A stretch of DNA of 64,000 nt from Sulfitobacter sp. F26169L (GTDB lineage Bacteria > Pseudomonadota > Alphaproteobacteria > Rhodobacterales > Rhodobacteraceae), in the NCBI RefSeq assembly GCF_026410285.1, contig NZ_JAPMLP010000002.1, positions 467,633 to 531,632 of the forward strand, written 5' to 3'. The position numbers were made by a program, and so were the translations under genes. The notes beneath the pieces were generated by a model. That model saw only the letters and a program-made list of their open reading frames with translations. It was not told the DNA's origin and ran no database searches. Shown here in pieces: positions 54,887 to 63,900 of the stretch. Position 1 is the stretch's first letter. Each line of letters opens with the position of its first letter.

Positions 54887-56230
54887 ATGTCAGGAATTCC
54901 TCACGACCTTTATGAGCCGACGACAAAAGGCGAAAAGTGGATTCATTCCCGCCTGCCGATCGTTGGCCTGCTGTACGACACGCTGATGATCCCAACGCCA
55001 AAGAACCTGAACTGGATGTGGATCTGGGGCATTGTTCTGACGTTCTGTCTGGCGCTGCAAATTGTAACAGGCATCGTTCTGGCGATGCATTATACACCGC
55101 ATGTCGACATGGCGTTCGCTTCGGTTGAACATATCATGCGTAACGTGAACGGCGGCTATATGCTGCGGTACATGCACGCAAACGGCGCGTCGCTGTTCTT
55201 TATTGCGGTCTATGCACATATTTTCCGTGGCCTTTACTACGGCTCTTACAAAGCGCCCCGTGAAATCACATGGATCATCGGCATGATCATCTATCTACTG
55301 ATGATGGCGACCGCGTTCATGGGCTACGTGCTTCCTTGGGGGCAGATGTCCTTCTGGGGCGCGACTGTGATCACGGGTCTGTTTGGTGCGGTGCCATTTG
55401 TTGGTGAAGCGATCCAGACATTGCTCTTGGGCGGTCCGGCGGTTGATAACGCCACGTTGAACCGCTTCTTCTCGCTGCACTATCTTCTGCCTTTCGTGAT
55501 TGCGGGTCTTGTGATCCTGCACATCTGGGCATTCCACAGCACAGGCAACAACAACCCGACCGGCGTTGAAGTGCGCCGGACCTCCAAAGAAGAAGCAGAG
55601 AAAGACACACTGCCGTTCTGGCCCTACTTTGTGATCAAAGACCTGTTTGCATTGGCCGTGATCCTTGTTGTGTTCTTTGCGGTGGTCGGCTTTATGCCGA
55701 ACTATCTCGGCCACGCCGATAACTACATCGAAGCAAACCCGCTGGTGACACCTGCGCACATCGTTCCCGAATGGTATTTCCTGCCGTTCTACGCAATTCT
55801 GCGCGCGTTCACTTCTGATGTTTGGGTTGTGATTATCGCTGAAACGCTGACCGGCGGCATCGTCGACGCCAAGTTCTTTGGTGTACTGGCCATGTTCGGT
55901 GCGATTGCAGTTATGGCCGCGGTGCCATGGCTCGACACAAGCCGTGTGCGTTCAGGGCGGTATCGTCCGATGTTCAAGTGGTGGTTCGGCCTCTTGGTGA
56001 TCGACTTTTTCGCGCTGATGTGGCTGGGTGCCATGCCCGCAGAAGAGCCGTTTGCAACCTTCTCGCTCATCGCTTCGGCATACTGGTTTGCTTACTTCCT
56101 CGTGATCCTTCCATTGCTGGGTGTCTTCGAGAAACCCGATGCACAGCCTGAAACAATCGAAGCGGACTTTGACGCGCATTACGCGCCCAAAGTAGGCGGC
56201 ACCTCTACAATCGTGAACCCCGCGGAGTAA
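54887..56230 (+). CDS. petB: Cytochrome b of the bc1 complex
   Basis: Cytochrome b carries both quinone sites and two b hemes in the inner membrane. The 447-residue length fits the fused alphaproteobacterial form. Visible blocks are [27 protein letters not shown] with heme histidines, [21 protein letters not shown] at the Qo site, the second heme pair in [22 protein letters not shown], and [14 protein letters not shown], which supplies the conserved PEWY of the Qo site. AAGGAAG is upstream. petC starts 6 bp after its stop. Confidence 0.98.
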   Translation: MSGIPHDLYEPTTKGEKWIHSRLPIVGLLYDTLMIPTPKNLNWMWIWGIVLTFCLALQIVTGIVLAMHYTPHVDMAFASVEHIMRNVNGGYMLRYMHANGASLFFIAVYAHIFRGLYYGSYKAPREITWIIGMIIYLLMMATAFMGYVLPWGQMSFWGATVITGLFGAVPFVGEAIQTLLLGGPAVDNATLNRFFSLHYLLPFVIAGLVILHIWAFHSTGNNNPTGVEVRRTSKEEAEKDTLPFWPYFVIKDLFALAVILVVFFAVVGFMPNYLGHADNYIEANPLVTPAHIVPEWYFLPFYAILRAFTSDVWVVIIAETLTGGIVDAKFFGVLAMFGAIAVMAAVPWLDTSRVRSGRYRPMFKWWFGLLVIDFFALMWLGAMPAEEPFATFSLIASAYWFAYFLVILPLLGVFEKPDAQPETIEADFDAHYAPKVGGTSTIVNPAE

Positions 56231-56236
56231 ATTGAG

Positions 56237-57025
56237 ATGAACATGATCAAAGCAACACTCCTCTCCGCCGTATTGGCGCTGACAGCTCCTGCCGCGTTTG
56301 CGGCAGGCGGTGGCAATGAACACAAGGTACCGAATATCGACTTTTCGTTTGACGGTCCTTTTGGATCCTATGACGTTAACCAGCTTCAGCGTGGGCTTCA
56401 GATTTACACGGACGTTTGTGCATCGTGCCATGGTCTGAAGTTTGTGCCACTGCGTACACTTGGTGATGAAGGCGGCCCGCAGCTGCCGGAAGAACAGGTG
56501 ATTGAGTATTCCAAGCAGTTTGAAGTATTCGATGCCGATCTGGATGATTTCCGCGAAGCAACTCCGGTTGATCACTTCCCGAATTCAGCGCTTGAAAACG
56601 CGCCTGATTTGTCCCTGATGGCGAAAAAGCGTGCCGGTTTCCACGGGCCTTACGGCTTGGGCATCAACCAGTTGCTGAAAGGTACTGGCGGCGCGGAATA
56701 CATCGCGGCACTGCTGCACGGTTATACCGGTGAAGAAAAGGAAGAAGCGGGCACAACGCTTTACGAAAACAAGTACTTCCCAGGTGGCTGGCTCGCGATG
56801 GCGCCCCCGTTGTATGATGAAGCGGTGGAATTTGCTGACGGGCACGCCAATACCGTCGAAGCAATGTCGGAAGATGTTGCCGCGTTCCTGATGTGGACAG
56901 CAGAGCCCAAGATGGGTGCGCGCAAGCAGGCCGGTTTCGCCGGTGTGCTGTTCCTGACACTGCTTTCCGTCCTGCTGTATCTGACCAACAAGCGCATTTG
57001 GGCACGTGTAAAGCACAAGCACTAA
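56237..57025 (+). CDS. petC: Cytochrome c1 of the bc1 complex
   Basis: A 262-residue periplasmic c-type cytochrome with signal peptide ([22 protein letters not shown]). The heme-binding motif is CASCHG at about residues 58-63. The Met ligand is probably in [13 protein letters not shown], and the membrane anchor is the C-terminal [29 protein letters not shown]. It accepts electrons from the Rieske centre. It ends the petABC operon, followed by a 13-bp terminator stem. Confidence 0.97.
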   Translation: MNMIKATLLSAVLALTAPAAFAAGGGNEHKVPNIDFSFDGPFGSYDVNQLQRGLQIYTDVCASCHGLKFVPLRTLGDEGGPQLPEEQVIEYSKQFEVFDADLDDFREATPVDHFPNSALENAPDLSLMAKKRAGFHGPYGLGINQLLKGTGGAEYIAALLHGYTGEEKEEAGTTLYENKYFPGGWLAMAPPLYDEAVEFADGHANTVEAMSEDVAAFLMWTAEPKMGARKQAGFAGVLFLTLLSVLLYLTNKRIWARVKHKH

Positions 57026-57044
57026 GCCAAAGCGATAAAACTGA

Positions 57045-57074
57045 AAACGCCCGTAGCTTACGCTGCGGGCGTTT
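57045..57074 (+). terminator. Intrinsic terminator of petABC
   Basis: A 13-bp stem (57045-57057 with 57062-57074, one G-U) around TTAC, followed by TTTCTTATT. The A-run on the other side may allow it to serve the convergent mtaB as well. Confidence 0.9.
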
Positions 57075-57092
57075 CTTATTCTGCCGGTGGCT

Positions 57093-58346
57093 TCAGGCGG
57101 TAAGGTGTGTCCCGCTGTGCCCGTTGATAACGGTTGAAACGATTGTACCTTCCACTTGCGGCGTCTGGAATTGCACCTCTGTAAATTGCTGTGTGCGGCC
57201 CATATGCGGGTTTTCCATTAGTACCTGATGGGTCTGCCCAACTTGGGCGGACAGATGCTTTTGCACCTGCACATCTCCCGCGGCGCGTAGTTGGGCAGCG
57301 CGGGTTTTGATCGTGGCACCGTTCACGGCGGGCATACGCGCGGCTGGCGTGCCTTCGCGCGCGGAGTAGGGGAAAACATGCAGCCACGTCAGGTCACACT
57401 CTGCCACCAACTTCAGCGCGTTCTCAAACATCGCATCCGTTTCTGTTGGAAAGCCGGCAATTATATCAGCCCCAAATGTCATGTCGGGGCGCAGCTTGCG
57501 CGCTTGGGTGCAAAATTCAATCGCATCGCCGCGCAGGTGCCGCCGCTTCATACGTTTCAGAATCATGTCATCGCCGTGTTGCAGTGACAGATGAAGGTGC
57601 GGCATCAGACGCGGCTCGGTGGCGATGGCCTGCATCAGGTTTTCATCCACTTCGATCGAGTCGATGGAGCTGATTCGCAGGCGCGGTAAATCCGGCACCA
57701 GCCGCAAAATGCGCATCACCAAATCGCCCAATCTAGGCGTGGCGGGCAGGTCTGCGCCCCACGATGTCAAGTCCACACCTGTCAGCACAACTTCGTTAAA
57801 ACCCTTGTCGAACAGCCGCTTGATCTGGTCCACTACAACCCCTGCAGGGACCGAGCGTGAATTGCCGCGCCCGTAGGGGATAATGCAGAACGTACAGCGA
57901 TGATCGCAGCCATTTTGCACCTGCACATAGGCGCGGCTGCGGGTGCCAAAGCCGTCAATCAGATGTCCTGCAGTTTCGGTCACCGACATGATGTCATCCA
58001 CTTGCAGGGCTTCGGTTTCACCGATGAAATCGGCGGCAAGACCCTGCCAGGTTTCGCCCAGCATCTTTTCGGTGTTGCCGATGACGGCATCCACTTCGGG
58101 CATGGCCGTAAATGTCGCGGGTTCTGTCTGCGCGGCACAGCCGGTAACAATCAGCCGCGCATCGGGGTTTGCCTTGCGCAGCTTGCGAATGTCCTGCCGT
58201 GCCTTTCGCACAGCCTCTGCCGTGACGGCACAGGTGTTCACAACCACCGCGTTCTTCAGCCCCGCTTCACCTGCCAGTTCTTTCATGGCTTCCAGTTCGT
58301 ACTGGTTCAGGCGGCAACCGTGGTTGGAAAAGACAGGGGCGCTCAT
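57093..58346 (-). CDS. mtaB: tRNA t6A37 methylthiotransferase MtaB
   Basis: A radical SAM enzyme that converts t6A to ms2t6A at position 37 of ANN-decoding tRNAs. The 417-residue protein has the N-terminal MTTase domain with HGCRLNQYE and NTCAVTAEAVRKARQ, the third cysteine in VTGCAAQ, and the radical SAM triad CDHRCTFCIIPYGRGNSRS. The C-terminal TRAM region is short. It overlaps dapF by 4 bases (ATGA). The HGCRLNQ form separates MtaB from MiaB and RimO. Confidence 0.93.
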   Translation of the reverse strand: MSAPVFSNHGCRLNQYELEAMKELAGEAGLKNAVVVNTCAVTAEAVRKARQDIRKLRKANPDARLIVTGCAAQTEPATFTAMPEVDAVIGNTEKMLGETWQGLAADFIGETEALQVDDIMSVTETAGHLIDGFGTRSRAYVQVQNGCDHRCTFCIIPYGRGNSRSVPAGVVVDQIKRLFDKGFNEVVLTGVDLTSWGADLPATPRLGDLVMRILRLVPDLPRLRISSIDSIEVDENLMQAIATEPRLMPHLHLSLQHGDDMILKRMKRRHLRGDAIEFCTQARKLRPDMTFGADIIAGFPTETDAMFENALKLVAECDLTWLHVFPYSAREGTPAARMPAVNGATIKTRAAQLRAAGDVQVQKHLSAQVGQTHQVLMENPHMGRTQQFTEVQFQTPQVEGTIVSTVINGHSGTHLTA

Positions 58347-59200
58347 GTTGCACTCGCGATAAATTCGGGGGTGAGGGTGCCATCGGCCACGTGCATTGTC
58401 GGTCCGGTCATCCAGACCCCGTCATCGCGCCATTCAACGGCAAGTGTTCCGCCATCCAGATCAATGCGCACTGCACGTCCTGTCAGGCCACGTCTGGCTG
58501 CTGCAACGGCGGTAGCGCAGGAAGAGGAGCCGGACGCGAGCGTTATCCCCACACCACGTTCCCACACCCGCATGCGGATGCGGTCGGGGCCGGTGATCTG
58601 CGCAATCTGTACATTGGTTCGCTGGGGATATAACGGATGATGCTCGTGCGCGGCGCCAAACGCGGCAAGGTCAACACCTTCGACGTCGTCCACGAAAAAG
58701 GTGCAATGCGGATTGCCCATGCCAGTGGCAACCGGCGCGCCATCAATGGGCAGGGCCAGCGTGTCCATCTGTTCCGCGAGCGGAATTTCATGCCAGACCA
58801 GTTGCGGCTGCCCCATATTCACGGAGGTGAGGCGATTACCGGCATCCTTGGCAAACAAATCACCCCGATCCGTAGTGAGGTGAAGCGATTCTGTGCCAAG
58901 CTCATCCATGAGGTGGCGCGCAATACAGCGCGTGGCGTTGCCACACGCGCCTGAGGTAGAGCCGTCTGCATTATAGAATGTCAGATGCGCATCCCCTGAT
59001 CCTTTCGCGATCACGGCCAGTTGGTCAAAGCCGATTCCTTTCTGACGGTGCGCAATTGCACGGATCAATCCCTCAGACAGGGGCATTTCATGCTCGCGGG
59101 CGTCGAAAACGACAAAGTCGTTTCCAAGTCCGTGCATTTTCATAAACGGCAAAGGAGAAGGGGAAATAAGGCTCATTGAGGGCATATAGCGGTAGCGCAT
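58343..59200 (-). CDS. dapF: Diaminopimelate epimerase with Ser in place of the second catalytic Cys
   Basis: DapF interconverts LL- and meso-diaminopimelate for lysine and peptidoglycan. The 285-residue protein keeps FMKMHGLGNDFVVFDA, GFDQL, the first catalytic cysteine (Cys86 in SGACGNATRC), and the ERG motif. In Escherichia coli the second catalytic residue, Cys217, is in ETQACGSGACA. Here the same stretch is GITLASGSSSCA, so Ser223 takes its place, with Cys228 five residues on. This is a real departure from the textbook active site, possibly lineage-wide. The start at 59200 (TGGAA upstream) or ATG 59176 cannot be separated. It is co-transcribed with mtaB. Confidence 0.9.
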   Translation of the reverse strand: MRYRYMPSMSLISPSPLPFMKMHGLGNDFVVFDAREHEMPLSEGLIRAIAHRQKGIGFDQLAVIAKGSGDAHLTFYNADGSTSGACGNATRCIARHLMDELGTESLHLTTDRGDLFAKDAGNRLTSVNMGQPQLVWHEIPLAEQMDTLALPIDGAPVATGMGNPHCTFFVDDVEGVDLAAFGAAHEHHPLYPQRTNVQIAQITGPDRIRMRVWERGVGITLASGSSSCATAVAAARRGLTGRAVRIDLDGGTLAVEWRDDGVWMTGPTMHVADGTLTPEFIASAT

Positions 59201-59229
59201 GATTTATTCCAGCAGTGTGAATGAATTTC

Positions 59230-59272
59230 GTGCGTTATGGGGGTTGACCCGTAACGCACAGCTTTCTAAACA
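59230..59272 (+). promoter_or_regulatory. tRNA-Lys promoter within a long palindrome
   Basis: TTGACC (59244-59249), a 17-base spacer and TAAACA (59267-59272) precede the tRNA start by 10 bases. The -35 box lies inside an inverted repeat with 12-base arms (59230-59241 and 59248-59259, GTGCGTTA pairing with TAACGCAC, one mismatch). It is shared with the divergent dapF. Confidence 0.6.
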
Positions 59273-59282
59273 CCGCGACAGT

Positions 59283-59358
59283 GGGCCTGTAGCTCAGTTG
59301 GTAGAGCAACTGACTTTTAATCAGTAGGTCTCCGGTTCGAACCCGGACGGGCTCACCA
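59283..59358 (+). tRNA. tRNA-Lys (anticodon UUU)
   Basis: A full 76-nt cloverleaf. The acceptor stem is GGGCCTG with CGGGCTC, the discriminator is A and CCA is encoded. The anticodon arm is ACTGA-CTTTTAA-TCAGT, giving UUU; the T arm has GGTTCGAACC. A promoter lies 10 bases upstream. Confidence 0.98.
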
Positions 59359-59581
59359 TTTTTCTCCGATGTATAATCTGGTAGAAGGATCGTGGATGGG
59401 TGGTTTCCCTCCAGTTGCTGTGGGGAACCTCCTCGGGGTTCGCAGCCGCCAGATATTCTTCGCGGGGGATGCTCACGGTTCCGCTAAGGCCGGGCAGATC
59501 TATATCCACGTCATTCAATCTGGAAACAGCCGCATCAATAGCATGGATGACAGCATCGGGATTGTGCGCTTTTGATGTCAT
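59321..59581 (-). CDS. Doubtful small open reading frame overlapping tRNA-Lys
   Basis: An 86-codon frame beginning MTSKAHNPDAVIHAIDAAV, with coding-like composition (SRLNDVDIDLPGLSGTVSIPREEYLAAANPEE). No ribosome-binding site is seen and I recognise no family. Its last 12 codons are read from the tRNA antisense strand (SGFEPETY), a common artefact, so at least the 3' part is not real. It may be a truncated gene left beside the tRNA. Confidence 0.25.
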   Translation of the reverse strand: MTSKAHNPDAVIHAIDAAVSRLNDVDIDLPGLSGTVSIPREEYLAAANPEEVPHSNWRETTHPRSFYQIIHRRKMVSPSGFEPETY

Positions 59582-60950
59582 CAACGGTAGCTCGCGTGTA
59601 GGCGATCCCAATTCCGGACCTCTCAGATTCGGTGAAAAGAATCGTATTTCGACATTGTGCGCCAAGAAACGGCATCCAGCGCGGCAACATTTACACGCCC
59701 GTCGGCAACTGCGCACGCTGCGCCGACAGGCCCGTTTGTCGGTGTTCGATTTTCAAACCAGAAGCCGAAAGCGTTTAGCTATTGGTAAGGTGGCGCGTGA
59801 CGAGATTGGGAGAATGCCTAATGATACGCAAGCTTGGCATCACGAAATCGGTCAAGCGTCTGGCGGCTGTTATCCGATGTGACCAACTGCGCGCTTTTGT
59901 AGTATCCGGCGCCCCATCCCTCGACAGCGTAATCAAGCGTGGGACCAGTTCCACCTTGCCATGTCGCCACAGCCGGTATGGCATCCCGCAGTTCTGGATC
60001 AGCAAGAGGTCGGGATGGCTCCAAACAGAAAACTATTCAGCTTTCTCTGGCAGGCGAGCGGGAGCGTTGATATCTTCCACGCGAAGAGCATAGCGGATCA
60101 GATGCCAAAACCTGTTGTGCCCATTCGCATGTTGTGGACGGATGGTACCATTAAGCTCACGCCTAAACCCCGCCCAAAGTTTCCTTTATTCAGCAGAGTG
60201 CGTGCAGGCAAACGGTGTCATGGTTACAACAGTTCTGACTAGTGATTTCAGCAGCAGACTTTTGGTTTGATGTTCAGGCGCTGAGGAATGCTTCTATCGG
60301 CTGAATTTTGAGCGTGAAATCGCTTGTTTTTTGAAGCAGGGGGAATGACGCTGCAATTCTCCCAGTCTATTGAAACGTGGCGGATCAGCGCATGACTTCA
60401 GATTGAAGTATTTTCAAATTCTACATCTGAAGCTGCACCATCTCCATCAGGATCGAATTGCTGTCCCTTATCTCGTTTTCATAAAATATTTCAATTAAAT
60501 CAGGTGTTTGAGATTTCAAAAGGTCTTCTTATGTTGAGGGGAATGCGTAGAAAATAAAGGTCGTTGCTCAATCGAGCGCTGAAGGATTTATATCTGGATC
60601 ACGACTTCCCCCACTTCTGGTTAGCTCGAAAATGAAGGCAATTGATCGGATATCGTCAGCGTAGGACATGGCAGCGGCTAAATCGCCTATACCTATCGCG
60701 GATAGGTTGCTAATAGTTCATTAAAAATAAGCAGAAAACTGAGCAATATCCGCTCCCTTTGTCTTGGAAGCGGCGGTGTCAAGAAAGAGGTCGAGCGAAT
60801 GCTGGATGCAATTTGGCGAAACTCCGATGGGAATTTCGATGCTTCCGAACGCGGGCTGACCTGCTCGCTTTTCCGATCCCCCACCGAAATCCGGCCTGCA
60901 CCCTGCCGGACATTTGTCTCTTCAGACACACTTAATCTAGGCGCGTTGTA
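59359..60950. other. Gene-poor region between tRNA-Lys and the adhesin gene
   Basis: About 1.6 kb with no supported intact gene, very unlike the dense packing elsewhere. The first half has the fragments listed at 59321-59581 and 59818-60185. From about 60250 to 60700 the sequence is AT-richer and no structure or terminator was recognised. A frame on the minus strand at 60693-60929 (78 codons) has no recognised similarity. The promoter of the adhesin gene must lie here, but no clear motif was found. Confidence 0.6.
59818..60185 (-). pseudogene. Possible gene remnants in two frames
   Basis: Two short stretches on the minus strand look protein-like but lack convincing starts. One (60185-60033) has 50 codons after an upstream stop, with RPQHANGHNRFWHLIRYALR. 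The other (stop at 59818, entering from about 60036 in another frame) contains AIPAVATWQGGTGPTLDYA and GWGAGYYKSAQLVTSDN. A frameshifted or deleted gene would explain them. The family was not recognised. Confidence 0.3.
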
Positions 60951-63900
60951 ATGATCAAAACAGTTACGTTGAAATCCGATAGTTCCACCACCCAGGTAAG
61001 TGGCACGACAGAGCTACAACTGGATGCACCCAGTGTTGTAACGCTCGGCTTCGGGCCGGAAGAGGTGGCGCGTTTTGACAAGGTCGGGAGCGATCTGGTG
61101 TTGCTGCTGAAAGACGGAAGCAAGGTAACCATCGCCAACTTTTTCGGCACTTTCGAAGACGGACGCAACGACATCGTGTTCATAGACGAAAACGAGGTCG
61201 TCTGGTGGGGTCAGTACACAGAGCCATGGGATTGTTTCCAGATTGCCGAGATCGAGCATGACCTGTTGGTGCCCCCGCTCTGGGTTGCAGGTATGTCACC
61301 GATTTTGGGCGTGATCTCCGGTGCAGGGCTGATTGCGGCAATTGCAGGTAGTAACGGTGACACCGACCCGCCGATTGTTATTGAACCGCCGGTTGTGGAT
61401 GAAAACACCGCGCCGGTCGCGCGCGACGATGCGGATACCGTTGTCGAAGCCGGTGTTGCCGATGGTGGCAACCAGCCCGATGGCGGCACGCCCCAGACGC
61501 AAGGTAATGTGCTGGCGAACGATACCGATGCGGATGGTGACCCCCTCACCGTAACCGGCGTTCAGGCCGGCGATATTGACGGTGTGGTAGGATCCGCTTT
61601 GGAGGGTGAGTTCGGCACATTGGTGCTGAATTCCGATGGCAGCTATACCTATGTTCTGAATAATGATCTGAGCGCGACACAGTCGCTTGGTGCGGGTGAT
61701 AACGGCACCGAGGTCTTCACGTATACAGTTGGCGATGGAAACGGCGGCACGGATACCGCGACGCTGACAATAAACGTTCAGGGAACAAACGATTTACCCG
61801 CGATCAATGGCGCAGAAGCAGGCGCGGTTCAGGAGGACGGTGCGCTTACCACCGGCGGCCAATTGGGCGTAAGTGATGTTGATCTGGGCGACACACATAC
61901 ATGGGCGATCGTCGGTGACAGCGCTGGTACATTCGGCACCTTCAGCGTTGATGCGTCCGGTGCATGGACATACCAAGTTAACAATGATCTGGACGCGGTT
62001 CAGGGGCTGGCTGTTGGTGAAACGCTGACCGATACTGTCACAATTCGTGTGACTGATGCTGCCGGTGGCTGGGCCGAGCAAACCGTGACCGTTACAATTT
62101 CCGGTTCAAATGATACGCCTGTTATCGATAGCGACGCGTCGGCGTTGAACGGGTCGCTGATTGAGGGCGTAGATGGCTCGCCTCTGGAAAATTCTCAGGA
62201 ACTGGTTGCAAGCGGAACAATCCGTTTCACCGGTGACGCTGGCGGCTTCACCGCAACAGCAGAGCCTGTTGTCAACGATGGTTCGTACCTTGGCTCTATT
62301 GAGCTTCTTCCGCCAGTTGACGACGTTGTCGACTGGACATTCACGGTTGACGATGCAGCACTGGATAGCTTGCCCGAAGGCGCCACACTGACCCAGAAAT
62401 ATCTGGTTACGGTCACCGATGCCAATGGCGATCTGGCACGTGAAATCATCACCATCACGCTGGTAGGTCGCAACGACAGTCCCATCGCCGGAGATGATAC
62501 CTCCCTGATTTCTGTCGGTCAGACGGCGTCGAAAGACGTCCTCGCAAACGATACCGACATTGACGAAGGCGAAACTGCTAACTTGGTGGTCACCCATGTT
62601 GACGGTCAACCAATCAGTGTTGGCGCTCCTGTCACTCTCGGTGATGGTAGCGGTACGGTTTCCATTGATGAAAACGGCCATTTGTCGTTTGAACCTGCGC
62701 CGGGCTTTACCGGCGATGTTGTAGTCTCCTACACGGTGGATGACGGAAGCGGCACAGATACCTCTCGCGCAACTGGTGACTGGACTATCAATGTTGTCAA
62801 CGCAATCATCACGGATGATGCAAGCGTTGCGGATCCCGATGTCAAAGACGGTGTTCTGGCCACAATCGATGATCTTCAAAATGTTGCGATCACGGGACGG
62901 GTGCCCACCGGTGGGTCGGTGACCGCGATCACAGTGACTGATGGCACAAACACAGTCTCCATTCCGTTGGAACAAGTCACGATAAACCCTGATGGTACCT
63001 ATATCCTGGCCGCCGATCTGGGCGGTCTGGATGACGGGGTGCTGACTGTTGATGTCGCGCTGGAAGACGCGCAAGGAAATACCGTTGTCACAACTGATAC
63101 AATCCTGAAGGACACAGGAACAAAGGTGTCCATTGATCCGGTCACTGTTATCGACGGTGCCGTTCCGACAATTACGGGGCAGGCACAGCCGGGAGATACG
63201 GTTGTTCTCACAATCGACGGGGGCGATCCTGTCGAAGTGAATGTCGGGCCGGATGGAACATGGAGCTATTCACCAGAAACGCCGTTAAGCCCGTCAGAAG
63301 TCACGTTCATTGCGACAGCGACGGATCCCTTCGGAAACGTAGCGACCGATACGCGCAAGGTTGCAGGACTGGTTCCAGAAGATCAGCAGCCCAATGCACC
63401 GCACGATATTGCAGTAAGCGAATCCGGTTTGCCCACTGGTACCGACCCCCAATCGGGCACGGATCGCATACAGTCTTCCCTGAACGTCGGCACTACCGAA
63501 GGCAATTTTGTACAGGTTAGCCTATCCGGCACTCCCCTTACCCTGGAACAGCTGCTAAATATCGATTCCGCTTCAATTCCCGATATTCAAACGCCTTACG
63601 GTAGTCTGACGGTCACAGGATATAATCCCGAAACTGGTGATATTTCCTTTATTTACAGGCTTGATGAAAACACCCTCCTTCACGCAAGCACCTCCGGCGA
63701 TTCGTTGACCGACACGATTGAAGTGGCCGTAGTCGATGCCGATGGCGATACCCGCATTTCAAATCTGGTTGTCGCGATCGCTGATGATGTGCCGGCCATA
63801 ACGATCAATGCTGATGCACCTCCTGGTCTTACAACGTCTGATGCGGCGCTAGGGATGGTTGTGTCGCAGGGGTTTGCGGATCTGTTTGATGTGGAGATGG

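Noticed and set aside
59321..59360. Protein-coding signal on the minus strand ending in SGFEPETY
   Set aside because: This string is the antisense reading of the tRNA-Lys gene, a frequent false ORF; it does not support a real C-terminus.
60693..60929. 78-codon minus-strand frame upstream of the adhesin
   Set aside because: No ribosome-binding site, no recognisable family and composition unlike neighbouring genes; treated as non-coding.
62106..63074. Long minus-strand frame of 322 codons inside the adhesin gene
   Set aside because: It is the complement of repetitive VCBS-type coding sequence on the plus strand, which shows clear domain content; the minus frame has no family features.
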